The notes under the pieces were generated by a model. It was not told the origin of the DNA, made no database searches, and saw only the letters and a list, made by a program, of their open reading frames with translations. Shown here piece by piece: positions 18,258-27,165 of a stretch of DNA of 64,000 bases. Every line of letters starts with the position of its first letter. The first letter of the stretch is position 1. Source of the stretch: Bacteroidetes bacterium UBA4414 (GTDB lineage Bacteria; Bacteroidota; Bacteroidia; Chitinophagales; Chitinophagaceae); the NCBI GenBank assembly GCA_002389765.1, contig DGQM01000014.1:51249-115248 (forward strand), in the 5' to 3' direction. The position numbers and the translations under genes are program-made.

Positions 18258-18764
18258 CTAAATGTCGGGAAAATTTACTGCAACTAAGACAACCATGCCA
18301 TTGTGTATAGCGTGTACTATAGCAGTAGACCAAAATGCTTTAACAATATTGCGTTTGTAGAAGTAGTAGCAATAAGCTAGCGTGAGACCTTGCAGAAAAG
18401 CAAATATGATATAGATGACATTATACATGTGGCCTAATCCAAATAATATAGATGAAACAAGTATTGCCCAGCCGTATTTATTCTTGATATGTATCCACTT
18501 TCTGAATATCAGGAATACAAGATGTTGGAATATGAGTGTCTCTATAATAGGTGCAATAATGACAGCTAAAGGCAGCTCTTCCAAATTTGAAGGGTTTGGA
18601 GGTTCTATAAGTTGTTGAACAGCCCCTGACATTTCGAGGACAGCTGCAATTGGTATAAGTGCAATCATTGTCGCATAGCCAGCTAAAAGAAACAACAGTA
18701 GCTGAACAGGGTAGCTTTTGGTGCTAAGAAAACGAAGGGCTTTTAGGTTTAGTTTTTTGATCAT
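18258..18764 (-). CDS. CPBP-family intramembrane metalloprotease-like protein
   Basis: A 168-residue membrane protein with the CPBP (Abi/Rce1-like) arrangement. Motif 1 appears as APIIETLIFQ, where the usual EExxxR is ET with Gln. Motif 2 is ILFGLGH and motif 3 is IVHAIHNG, so the histidine ligands are kept. The altered motif 1 leaves activity in doubt, though such variants are frequent. Its ATG overlaps the last 4 bases of the NRAMP-Usp gene, indicating translational coupling. Confidence 0.78.
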   Translation of the reverse strand: MIKKLNLKALRFLSTKSYPVQLLLFLLAGYATMIALIPIAAVLEMSGAVQQLIEPPNPSNLEELPLAVIIAPIIETLIFQHLVFLIFRKWIHIKNKYGWAILVSSILFGLGHMYNVIYIIFAFLQGLTLAYCYYFYKRNIVKAFWSTAIVHAIHNGMVVLVAVNFPDI

Positions 18765-20635
18765 TGCGCTATAAATACTGGTATATCCACTTTATGTCTT
18801 AATGTATTAATTGTTTCACCAAATATAAAGTCTTTCACACTTTTGTGGCCGTGGCTGCCAAGTACCAGCAGGTCGCAATTGTGTTCTTTTACAATGCGTG
18901 CTATCTCGTCTGTGCGATGTTTAAAGCCAAGTACGCCCTGTGCTTTTAGTTGGCTGTCTGCAAAGAGTTGCACATATTTATCCAGATAGGCTTTGTCTTG
19001 CAGGGTTTCGTAGTCGTTGGCCTTGTCTTGCAGCATACGTGCCTGCGCGCTTTCTACAATGTGTATCAGCAGGTATTCAGTTTCAGCATTACCCAGATGC
19101 ATGGCATATTGCATTACAATGCGGTCGGTATCGGTATAGTCTACCGCCATGGCTATTTTGCGAAATGGTTTTGATATGCCTTGCAATGCTTCCATCTTCG
19201 GTGTTTGGTGAATATTTACACTTGCTTCTTTGTGCTGCAGTATGAAAGGATAAATGATAGTGATTATTAACAAAGCTACTATGCCTAGCTCACCGCCAAT
19301 TATCAATGCTTTGATAAGTGTACTGTCTGTTTGTGCTATCCAGTCTGCTGCAGTTTCGTATACTAATTTAAGGTTTAATGCAACGATAATGGTAGCTACC
19401 ACCCATGCAGCTATTTTTACCACAGGCTTGATGGTGAAAATACCCATGCGTTTTTTATCGCTTACAAAATGGATAAGCGGTATTACTGCAAATGCAAGTT
19501 GCATGCTCAACAATACCTGACTGAATACAAGCATTGCATCTACTTCCTGTTCGCCCATTATCCATATCACCAATACAGCAGGTACAATAGCCAACATCCT
19601 TGTTATAAGCCTGCGCACCACAGGGCTGATGCGGAGGCGCAGATATCCCTCCATTACTATCTGCCCTGCAAGTGTACCTGTAACAGTAGAGCTTTGCCCC
19701 GCAGCTATCAGTGCAATGGCAAATAGGTGAGAAGCCCACGTGTTGCCTAATAGTGGTGCTAATAACTGGTGTGCATCTTTTAGCGATGCAACATGCTCAT
19801 TGCCACTTGTGTAGAAAACAGCGGCAGCCAGAATTAATATTGCTGCATTTACAAACAACGCCATATTGAGCGCAATGGTGCTATCCCATACATTGAAACG
19901 AATGGCTTTGCGCACCGATGCATCATCATGATTTATTTTGCGTGTTTGTACCAGGGCAGAGTGCAGGTATAGGTTGTGTGGCATTACTGTAGCGCCTATT
20001 ATGCCTATAGCTATATATAATGCAGCATTGTTTGGTATGGATGGTACAAAGCCTTTTACCAGTGCATGCACATCAGGCTTGGCAAAGAACATCTCTAACA
20101 AAAAGCAACTACCTATAATGGCAACAAGTGTTATAATGAATGCTTCCATTTTGCGCATACCCAGTTTTTGCAAATAGAGCAGCAGGATGGTATCGAGGAA
20201 TGTTATCAATACACCAAAGAGTAACGGAATACCTAATAAAAGATTAAGGCCTATCGCCATACCTAGTACTTCGGCAAGGTCGCAGGCGGCTATGGCAAGT
20301 TCTGCCAGTATGTATAATACGAAGTTGACACTGCGCGGATATACTTCTCTGTTGCACTGTGCCAAGTCTTTACCTTGCACTATGCCTAACCTTGCACTGA
20401 GCGATTGCAGTAACAGCGCCATCAGGTTGCTCATCAGCAAAACCCACAATAGCTTGTAGCCAAACTGGCTACCACCTGCAATATCTGTAGCCCAGTTGCC
20501 CGGGTCCATATAACCAACGCTTACTAAGTAGGCAGGGCCAAAGAACGCGAATAGCTTTCGCCATTTGCTGCCCGCTTTTTCAGGGTCTATTGTGCTGTGT
20601 ACTTCTCCAAGCGATTTGTCTTGTAAACGGCTCAT
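18761..20635 (-). CDS. mntH: NRAMP Mn2+/Fe2+ transporter fused to a universal stress protein domain
   Basis: A 624-residue inner-membrane protein. Residues about 25-470 form an NRAMP proton-coupled divalent metal transporter with the metal-binding motifs DPGN (in GYMDPGNWATD) and MPHNLYLHS. From about residue 489 (FRKIAMAVDYTDTD) to the end lies a cytoplasmic UspA-like domain with the nucleotide-binding pattern GSHGHKSVKDFIFGE. NRAMP-Usp fusions occur in Bacteroidota, but most MntH proteins end after the membrane part. A dyad resembling an MntR site lies about 20-35 bases upstream of the start codon. The downstream CPBP gene overlaps by 4 bases. Confidence 0.93.
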   Translation of the reverse strand: MSRLQDKSLGEVHSTIDPEKAGSKWRKLFAFFGPAYLVSVGYMDPGNWATDIAGGSQFGYKLLWVLLMSNLMALLLQSLSARLGIVQGKDLAQCNREVYPRSVNFVLYILAELAIAACDLAEVLGMAIGLNLLLGIPLLFGVLITFLDTILLLYLQKLGMRKMEAFIITLVAIIGSCFLLEMFFAKPDVHALVKGFVPSIPNNAALYIAIGIIGATVMPHNLYLHSALVQTRKINHDDASVRKAIRFNVWDSTIALNMALFVNAAILILAAAVFYTSGNEHVASLKDAHQLLAPLLGNTWASHLFAIALIAAGQSSTVTGTLAGQIVMEGYLRLRISPVVRRLITRMLAIVPAVLVIWIMGEQEVDAMLVFSQVLLSMQLAFAVIPLIHFVSDKKRMGIFTIKPVVKIAAWVVATIIVALNLKLVYETAADWIAQTDSTLIKALIIGGELGIVALLIITIIYPFILQHKEASVNIHQTPKMEALQGISKPFRKIAMAVDYTDTDRIVMQYAMHLGNAETEYLLIHIVESAQARMLQDKANDYETLQDKAYLDKYVQLFADSQLKAQGVLGFKHRTDEIARIVKEHNCDLLVLGSHGHKSVKDFIFGETINTLRHKVDIPVFIAQ

Positions 20636-20655
20636 TTGTTTCTCTAAACCTAAAG

Positions 20656-20669
20656 TTAGACAAATCTAA
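20656..20669. promoter_or_regulatory. Putative MntR/DtxR-type operator upstream of mntH
   Basis: TTAGA-CAAA-TCTAA is a perfect 5-bp dyad with a 4-base spacer, placed 21-34 bases upstream of the mntH start (minus strand). A TTAGNC-like half-site dyad upstream of an NRAMP gene is what DtxR/MntR family repressors use. The regulator gene is not in the window. Confidence 0.5.
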
Positions 20670-20714
20670 AATGAATAATTCAGATAATGACAGTTTGAGG
20701 ATTAAAATAATTTT

Positions 20715-20769
20715 AACTAAAAAATTAGTTGATTAACTAAATAGTTAGTAGATTTACTAAAAACTTAGT
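20715..20769. promoter_or_regulatory. Three tandem ACTAA/TTAGT dyads: putative BlaI-family operators
   Basis: Three dyads lie directly upstream of the blaI-like ATG (20778): AACTAA-AAAA-TTAGTT at 20715-20730, TAACTA-AA-TAGTTA at 20734-20747, and ACTAA-AAAC-TTAGT at 20756-20769. Centres are about 18 and 22 bases apart, roughly two helical turns. The placement suggests autoregulation by the dimeric repressor. Confidence 0.6.
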
Positions 20770-20777
20770 TGAAGCAT

Positions 20778-21158
20778 ATGAAAACTACACCCAAAACACT
20801 TACCAAAGCCGAGGAAGAAATAATGCAGGCGCTATGGCAGCTTGATAAGGCTTTTGTAAAAGACATTGTCGATTTATTGCCGGCCCCTAAACCTCACTAC
20901 AACACAGTCAGTACCATCATCAAAATTTTGTGCGACAAAGGTTTTGTGGGTTTTGAATCCTTTGGCAAGGCAAACAGGTACTACCCGCTGGTGCCGAAAG
21001 CAGCGTATAGCAAAAAGACCATGAACCAGTTTGTAAGCAAATACTTCAACGGTTCGTTTGCGGGTATGCTATCCTTCTTTGCACAAGAGAATGATATAAC
21101 TGTGCAAGAGCTTGAATCAATCTTGAAAGAACTGAAACAATCAACCGATAAAAAATAA
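20778..21158 (+). CDS. BlaI/MecI/CopY family transcriptional repressor
   Basis: A 126-residue winged-helix repressor. The N-terminus LTKAEEEIMQALWQL and the recognition region HYNTVSTIIKILCDKGFV are typical of BlaI/MecI. The C-terminal half mediates dimerisation and is the usual cleavage target during induction. Start: ATG at 20778, not the upstream in-frame TTG, which lies in the operator region. It is followed after 5 bases by its M56 partner. The two resemble the bla regulatory pair, but no beta-lactamase is nearby, so the controlled process is unknown. Confidence 0.92.
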   Translation: MKTTPKTLTKAEEEIMQALWQLDKAFVKDIVDLLPAPKPHYNTVSTIIKILCDKGFVGFESFGKANRYYPLVPKAAYSKKTMNQFVSKYFNGSFAGMLSFFAQENDITVQELESILKELKQSTDKK

Positions 21159-21163
21159 CCACT

Positions 21164-22672
21164 ATGATGTACCTCATTCAAGTAACAGCATATACGGGCA
21201 TTCTGTATCTGGTATATGCATTGTTGTTGCGAAACAAAGCTATCCATGCATTCAACAGGGCTTATCTGTTGGGTGCTGCGTTGTTGCCCGTGCTGATGCC
21301 GTTTATTAAACTGCCATCTTTCAATACTTATTTTGAAAAGGCACGCGTGACGAACGTACACATGCCTGAAGTGATAGCAAGTGGAGGATATGAAAAACAA
21401 GTAATGACCCAAAGCGTCAACTGGCTATTGGTTGCCTATGTTGCAATAGCTTGTATACTATTCGCCTTGTTTATATACAAACGCATACGCCTGCAGATGG
21501 TGATACGCAAAAGCACCCGCTTGCAAGAAAAAGGATATACCATACTATTGAATACTACTTTCGGGCCGGGTAGCTGGGGTAGGTACATTTTTCTGCCCGA
21601 TGAAACAATCAACGAAACCATTATACAACACGAAGCTGCGCATGTGTATATGAAACATTCTACAGACGTTGTAATAATGCAATTGCTGCAATGCCTGTTC
21701 TGGCCCAATTTGTTTTTGTATATCATTCGTAAAGAGCTGAAGCAGCTACACGAGTTTCAGGCAGATGCTGCGGTTGGGATGGATAGATTGCAATACAGCG
21801 AACTGTTGCTGAGTAATGTATTTGATACCTGCACACTACCACTTACACATTCATTTAATGTTCATCCTATAAAAAGAAGAATTACTATGCTTAAAAAAAG
21901 AAAAAGCCCGTTGGCTATTGTATTTGGTGGTGTGGCATTAGTAGCTGCTGCCATTGTAGTTTTTAATGTAGTGGCATTGCAGAGTTGCAAACCTAAAAAG
22001 TGGGAAGTGATGCAGGCTATGCAAGTAGATAAAGGAGCAGAGTTTGATGGTGACCTGTATCGTTTCATTACAGATAATATTAAGTATCCGAAAGAAGCAA
22101 TGGATAACGGAATGGAAGGCAGGGTAGTGATAGGTTTTAAAATAGATGAAGATGGTAAAGTAATAGATCCGCAGGTAGTAACGGAAAATTACAGCTATGT
22201 AAATGGTGCCAATGGCAATGGTACCAAGTCTGGTGTGTTGGTTGCTGCTGCATTGGACGTGATACATAAAATGCCTAAGTGGATACCTGCCGAAAAAGAT
22301 GGCAGAAAAGTAGCTATGTATTATCAACAGCCGTTTACATTTAAGATTGGTGGTAAAGAAAAGTTTGTAATTAGCAATCACGCATCCGAAAAAACTGAAA
22401 ATGGTTATTCTTGGAAGGTGTCATCATTACAGCCAATAGAGGTTGCTGTTAATAATATAAACCCTGAAACGGTAAATGTGTTGCAGCACGTTTACGACTT
22501 GTTAGAACAGCGAGAAACTGAAATGACCAGAGATTTTGACAAAACGCTTGGTAAAGCTGTTGTTTCAGGAGATTTTTCAATATTAGCAACTATGCAGCAT
22601 AGAGATGCCACAGTTAGGTTCTTGAAGGAAAAGAAGGCGTTGTTGAAGGCTGAAATAGAAGAGCAACAATAG
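21164..22672 (+). CDS. M56 (BlaR1-type) membrane metallopeptidase with TonB-like C-terminal domain
   Basis: A 502-residue inner-membrane protein. The N-terminal membrane part is followed by a cytoplasmic zinc protease with HEAAH (residues 156-160) and a downstream glutamate in LHEFQADAAV. A further membrane segment at about 250-270 leads to a periplasmic region that looks like a TonB C-terminal domain (IKYPKEAMDNGMEGRVVIGFKIDEDGKV). The penicillin-binding sensor domain of true BlaR1 is absent. By analogy it should inactivate the BlaI-like repressor encoded 5 bases upstream when an envelope signal arrives. The signal is unknown. Confidence 0.87.
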   Translation: MMYLIQVTAYTGILYLVYALLLRNKAIHAFNRAYLLGAALLPVLMPFIKLPSFNTYFEKARVTNVHMPEVIASGGYEKQVMTQSVNWLLVAYVAIACILFALFIYKRIRLQMVIRKSTRLQEKGYTILLNTTFGPGSWGRYIFLPDETINETIIQHEAAHVYMKHSTDVVIMQLLQCLFWPNLFLYIIRKELKQLHEFQADAAVGMDRLQYSELLLSNVFDTCTLPLTHSFNVHPIKRRITMLKKRKSPLAIVFGGVALVAAAIVVFNVVALQSCKPKKWEVMQAMQVDKGAEFDGDLYRFITDNIKYPKEAMDNGMEGRVVIGFKIDEDGKVIDPQVVTENYSYVNGANGNGTKSGVLVAAALDVIHKMPKWIPAEKDGRKVAMYYQQPFTFKIGGKEKFVISNHASEKTENGYSWKVSSLQPIEVAVNNINPETVNVLQHVYDLLEQRETEMTRDFDKTLGKAVVSGDFSILATMQHRDATVRFLKEKKALLKAEIEEQQ

Positions 22673-22707
22673 CGACATAGAATTTTTATACATCCATACA
22701 ATATTAC

Positions 22708-22728
22708 ATCCTCCCACTTCGGGAGGAT
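22708..22728 (+). terminator. Terminator after the BlaI/M56 operon
   Basis: ATCCTCCC-ACTTC-GGGAGGAT (8-bp stem, 5-base loop) followed by TTTTTC. Confidence 0.85.
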
Positions 22729-22755
22729 TTTTCTTTTCGTATCTTGCAGCCCGTT

Positions 22756-23754
22756 ATGAGTAAAGAGATTGTAGTTAGTGGTATCCGTTCTACGGGCTTT
22801 TTGCACCTTGGCAATTACTTTGGTGCTATGCGCAACTATGTGCGTATGCAGGATGAGTATAATTGCTATTTCTTTGTGGCAGACTACCACTCGCTGACCA
22901 CACACCCCGACCCGAAAGACCTGCGCGGTAATGTGTATCGTGTAGTGGCAGAAAATGTTGCGTGCGGGTTGGATCCTGAAAAAGTAGCACTGTATGCGCA
23001 AAGCGATTTGCCCGAAATACCGGAACTGTACCTGATGCTGAATATGCTGGCATACAAGGGCGAACTGGAAAAAGTACCCACCTTTAAAGATAAAGTACGT
23101 ACACAGCCAGATAACGTGAATGCAGGTTTGTTGACATATCCTGTATTGATGACGGCTGATATACTGATACATCGCGCCGTAAAAGTGCCGGTAGGTAAAG
23201 ACCAGGAGCAGCATGTAGAAATGGCACGCAATTTTGCCAACAGGTATAATAACCGCTATGGCGAATTGTTCCCTGAACCATATCCTTTCAATTATGGTGA
23301 CTCGTTGATAAAAGTGCCGAGTTTGGATGGTACGGGTAAGATGAGCAAAAGTGAGAATGTAAACAGCACATTGTATCTGGCAGATACAGATGATGCCATC
23401 CGCAAAAAAGTAATGAAGGCAAAGACTGATAGTGGCCCGACAGAGCCCAACAGTGAAATGCCTGATTATATCCAGAATATATTCCAGTTAATGAGCCTTG
23501 TGTCTTCTGCTGAAACTGTTGATACGTATAAAAAGGCTTACAACGAGTGCAATATCCGCTATGGTGATATGAAAAAGCAACTGGCCGAAGATATGGTCAA
23601 CTTCATAGCACCAATACGCGAAAAAGCGGCTGATTTGCAGCAAGACGAGGCTAAGATTCAGAAAATACTGAGGGAAGGTGCAGAAAAAGCAAGAGCTAGT
23701 GCATCGGCAACTATTGCAGAAGCAAGGAAACGGATAGGGATAAATTATTATTAA
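22756..23754 (+). CDS. trpS: Tryptophanyl-tRNA synthetase
   Basis: A 332-residue class I aminoacyl-tRNA synthetase that charges tRNA-Trp. The HIGH-like motif is TGFLHLGN (13-20) and the KMSKS loop is GKMSKSEN (194-201). The tryptophan-pocket region includes the typical LMTADILIHRAVKVPVGKDQEQHVE. Start: the ATG at 22756, with a TATCTTG-like -7 element a few bases upstream, so the leader is very short. It stands alone between two terminators. Confidence 0.97.
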   Translation: MSKEIVVSGIRSTGFLHLGNYFGAMRNYVRMQDEYNCYFFVADYHSLTTHPDPKDLRGNVYRVVAENVACGLDPEKVALYAQSDLPEIPELYLMLNMLAYKGELEKVPTFKDKVRTQPDNVNAGLLTYPVLMTADILIHRAVKVPVGKDQEQHVEMARNFANRYNNRYGELFPEPYPFNYGDSLIKVPSLDGTGKMSKSENVNSTLYLADTDDAIRKKVMKAKTDSGPTEPNSEMPDYIQNIFQLMSLVSSAETVDTYKKAYNECNIRYGDMKKQLAEDMVNFIAPIREKAADLQQDEAKIQKILREGAEKARASASATIAEARKRIGINYY

Positions 23755-23760
23755 AAACAG

Positions 23761-23779
23761 CCCTCTCCGCAAGAGAGGG
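23761..23779 (+). terminator. Terminator after trpS
   Basis: CCCTCTC-CGCAA-GAGAGGG (7-bp stem) followed within a few bases by TTATTTTTTT. Confidence 0.88.
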
Positions 23780-23839
23780 TTATTTTTTTAGTTTTTGGTT
23801 ATTATATTGTAACACAATACGCAGCGGATTGCGGAGATT

Positions 23840-24475
23840 ATGGCGCAGAAAAATACAATTAAACACATTGCGGTAGCGGGCAATATCGGCTCAGGAAAGA
23901 CAACACTCACAGCAAAGCTGGCTAAACATTTTAAATGGGAGCCACACTTTGAGGATGTTGACCATAATCCGTACCTCGTAGATTTTTACGAAGACATGCA
24001 TCGCTGGTCTTTCAATTTGCAGGTATACTTCCTCAACAATCGCCTGCGCCAGTTGCTGGATATTCGTAATGGCAGCAAGAGTGTAATACAGGATCGTACC
24101 ATATACGAAGATGCCTACATCTTTGCCCCCAATCTGTACGAGATGGGTTTGATGACCAAGCGCGATTTTGAAAACTATGCATCACTGTTTGATACACTGC
24201 GCAAGCTGGTGAATCCGCCTGATTTGCTGATATACCTGAAAGCATCTATTCCTACAATAGTAGACCAGATACAAAAACGCGGTAGAGATTATGAAGAAAA
24301 CATCAGGCTCGATTATTTGAAGCGCCTGAATGAATTCTACAACAAGTGGATAGACCAGTATAATGATGGCCCGCTGTTGGTAATAGATATTGATAAATAC
24401 AACTTTGCAGAAAAAGAAGAAGATTTTGCAGAGGTAGTGCGCCGCATAGATGCGCAAATCAATGGTTTGTTCTAA
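23840..24475 (+). CDS. Deoxynucleoside kinase
   Basis: A 211-residue cytoplasmic kinase of the dNK/dGK family in deoxynucleoside salvage. The P-loop is GNIGSGKTT, the conserved ERS-like region reads DRTIYEDAYIF, and the lid is QKRGRDYEENI. Specificity (dA, dG, dC or broad) cannot be told from these motifs. It has its own upstream region after the trpS terminator. Confidence 0.9.
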   Translation: MAQKNTIKHIAVAGNIGSGKTTLTAKLAKHFKWEPHFEDVDHNPYLVDFYEDMHRWSFNLQVYFLNNRLRQLLDIRNGSKSVIQDRTIYEDAYIFAPNLYEMGLMTKRDFENYASLFDTLRKLVNPPDLLIYLKASIPTIVDQIQKRGRDYEENIRLDYLKRLNEFYNKWIDQYNDGPLLVIDIDKYNFAEKEEDFAEVVRRIDAQINGLF

Positions 24476-24578
24476 ATCCGACTAAATTTATTGTAACTTT
24501 TTAATGGCTTATTCCGATATAGGAATACTAACGGGATTGTTGTGCCAACAACCTGTTAAACTCAAAACCATCAACTGT

Positions 24579-26489
24579 ATGAAGAAGACTGTTTACCTGA
24601 TTATATGCTTGCTGCTACCTGTGCTTTCTTTTGCAGGTGTGCTGAAGGGAGTAGTGAAAGATGATAAAGGCGAGCCATTGCCATTTGCGGTTGTCTTTAT
24701 ACAAGGTACTACTACGGGTACTGCTGCCAATGCAGATGGTATATATGCACTAACGTTGCCTGATGGTACGCATAAGGTGACAGCGCAATATATGGGTTTT
24801 GTGCCGTCGGTATTCAATGTCACCATATCGGGAAATGAAACCGTGACGCACGACTACAAACTGAAAGAACAATCGCTTAATATGAAAGAGGTGGTAGTAA
24901 AAGCAAACGGGGAAGACCCTGCTTATGCCATCATCCGCAAAGCTATCAAGCGTCGCAAATTTCACCTCGATCAGGTTAAATCTTTCCAGACAGATATTTA
25001 TCTGAAAGGCTTGTTTGGTACACGCAAAACACCTAAACGCATTTTGGGGCAAAAGATAGAAAAGGAAGATTTGGGCGTAGACAGTGCAGGTAAAGGCATA
25101 TTGTACTTGTGCGAAGAAGAAGCGACTTACTATTCAAAAGCTAATAAAGAACGCACTATCATAAGAGCGGTGCGCGAAAGCGGAGAGCCTAATGGTGTTG
25201 GTTTATCCAAAATGCCACCTGTGGTTACTTTTTACGAAAACAATGTAAACATACTGCAAGGCATTACACCGCGTGGTTTCATTTCTCCCATCAGCGAAAA
25301 TGCGCTATTGTATTACAAGTACAAATACGAAGGTGACTTTACACAGAACGGCTATGTGATTGATAAGATAAAAGTAACCCCTAAACGCCAGTACGAACCA
25401 CTGATGACGGGGTATATCTACATAGTTGAAGAAGACTGGGCGATTCACAGCTTGGACCTGTATGCTACAGGCAAAGCAAATTTGGAATTGCTGGACACTA
25501 TACGCGTAGAGCAACTGCACCTGCCACTGAAGAAAGATACATGGGTTATTAAAAACCAGGTATTATACCCGAGCCTCAAGATATTCGGGTTCGATATATC
25601 GGGCTACTTTGTTACCATATACAACAAGCAGGAAGTGAATGGCAATATTCCTGATTCTATGTTTAATGCCAAGATAAATAGTAGCTATGCCGCAGATGCT
25701 ACTAAAAAAGATACCAGCTACTGGACACAAAACCGCCCGGTGCCGCTGAACGAAGCTGAAAGCAAAGACTATCGCGACAAAGACAGTATGCGCATCAGGT
25801 ATGAAGACCCTAAGTATATGGATAGCATGCGCAGAAAACGTAACAGATTTGAATTGATGTCTATTGTAATGGGTGGATATAATTTTTCAACCAAAGGCAA
25901 TAAAAACCGTTTTGTTACCAATTCGCTGCTTGATGGATTGATAGGTTTTAACAGTGTTGAAGGCTTGAATATAACACCTAAGCTTTGGTGGACACGCAAT
26001 ATAGATACTTCTCAATACCTGAGTGGTAAGCTGGCCGCAAGGTATGGCTTCAGCAATACACACTTCAATGCTATGGGCAAGTTTGTTTACACCAAGCGAG
26101 ATCGTAAATGGCTGGGCAAATTCTGGAGTGTAGGTATAGAAGGCGGTAGATATGTTTATCAGTTCAACCCCAACAGCAGTGTTACGCCATTGTATAATAC
26201 CTACACGACACTGGTACTTGGGCAAAACTATATGAAGTTGTACGAACGTCTTGGCGGTGCAATTACGTATAATCAAAGTTTAGGTAATGGGTTGAGTTTT
26301 GCATTAAAGGCAGGGTATCAACAACGTAATCCGTTAGAGAATACAACAGCATACACATGGTCTAACAATCCTAAAATGACAGACAACACACCTGTTCCTT
26401 TGAAAGGACTTGGCTGGGCAAAACATGATGCTGCCATATTGAGTGTAGGCATTGCCTACAGGCCGGGTTACATACACTATATATCCTGA
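24579..26489 (+). CDS. DUF5686 outer-membrane protein with carboxypeptidase-like domain, N-terminal part (frameshifted)
   Basis: Residues 1-636 of a protein interrupted by a frameshift. The start is the ATG at 24579 with a signal peptide ending in LSFAG. Residues about 20-100 are a carboxypeptidase-regulatory-like beta-sandwich (VLKGVVKDDKGEPLPFAVV). The DUF5686 region follows, in which Bacteroidota proteins are thought to form an outer-membrane barrel. The frame reads correctly to AYRPG (26454-26468) and then meets a TGA at 26487-26489. The expected continuation TYTIYPDYKV is found in the +1 frame from 26470. Skipping one T at 26468-26469 restores a full-length protein of about 838 residues. 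It may be a true mutation or an assembly error. Confidence 0.85.
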   Translation: MKKTVYLIICLLLPVLSFAGVLKGVVKDDKGEPLPFAVVFIQGTTTGTAANADGIYALTLPDGTHKVTAQYMGFVPSVFNVTISGNETVTHDYKLKEQSLNMKEVVVKANGEDPAYAIIRKAIKRRKFHLDQVKSFQTDIYLKGLFGTRKTPKRILGQKIEKEDLGVDSAGKGILYLCEEEATYYSKANKERTIIRAVRESGEPNGVGLSKMPPVVTFYENNVNILQGITPRGFISPISENALLYYKYKYEGDFTQNGYVIDKIKVTPKRQYEPLMTGYIYIVEEDWAIHSLDLYATGKANLELLDTIRVEQLHLPLKKDTWVIKNQVLYPSLKIFGFDISGYFVTIYNKQEVNGNIPDSMFNAKINSSYAADATKKDTSYWTQNRPVPLNEAESKDYRDKDSMRIRYEDPKYMDSMRRKRNRFELMSIVMGGYNFSTKGNKNRFVTNSLLDGLIGFNSVEGLNITPKLWWTRNIDTSQYLSGKLAARYGFSNTHFNAMGKFVYTKRDRKWLGKFWSVGIEGGRYVYQFNPNSSVTPLYNTYTTLVLGQNYMKLYERLGGAITYNQSLGNGLSFALKAGYQQRNPLENTTAYTWSNNPKMTDNTPVPLKGLGWAKHDAAILSVGIAYRPGYIHYIS

Positions 26490-27096
26490 TTATAAAGTAG
26501 CTAACAGGAGCAATCTTCCGCTCTTTAGGCTCAACTATCAAAAAGGTATAGCAGGTATAGGTAATAGTGTTACAGATTTTGACAAATGGCGCTTCAGTAT
26601 AGAAGATGATATGAACCTGAAACTGTTTGGTAGCCTGTCTTACAAAATAGCGGCGGGTGGCTTCCTGAATGATAGATATGTAGGCCTGCCCGATATGATG
26701 CACCTTGCAGATAACCAGTTGCTGGTGGCTGCCCCATATTTGAATAGCTTTCAGTTGGCTACCTATTACAAATACAGCAATACAGATAAACTATACGGAG
26801 AGCTGCATTTGGAATACTATATGAAAGGGCTGCTGACCAACAAGATACCACTACTGAGGCAGGCAAGATGGTATTTTGTAGCGGGCACTAATACATTCTA
26901 TGCCAATAGCAATAAGTACTATATAGAAGCATTTGGTGGTGTAGACAATCTGGGCTTTAAGGCGCTACGTTTCCTTAGGGTAGATTTTGTGTACTCTTGG
27001 GATAACCTGAATAACCAATATTATGGCTTCCGTATAGGTATAGACCCTACGGCGGCAATAGGCATCGTACAGCGAGATAAAGGGGAGGAATGGTAG
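26452..27096 (+). pseudogene. DUF5686 protein, C-terminal part in shifted frame
   Basis: This frame is open from 26452 and reads sensibly from about 26470 (TYTIYPDYKVANRSNLPLF) to the stop at 27096. It supplies the last barrel strands and the FRIGIDPTAAIGI ending expected of DUF5686 proteins. It lacks a signal peptide and a credible start of its own, so it is the displaced 3' end of the gene starting at 24579. The conserved look of the reading frame on both sides suggests a recent event, an assembly error, or less likely programmed frameshifting. No slippery heptamer is evident. Confidence 0.8.
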
Positions 27097-27165
27097 TCTG
27101 GACAGGTTTAGTATTGTAGTGGAAAACAGTTAGTTTTGCCGCACGATAGTAAGACTACCAATATT

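Noticed and set aside
20778..22672. BlaI/BlaR pair as beta-lactam resistance
   Set aside because: No beta-lactamase or PBP2a is nearby and the M56 protein lacks the penicillin-binding sensor domain.
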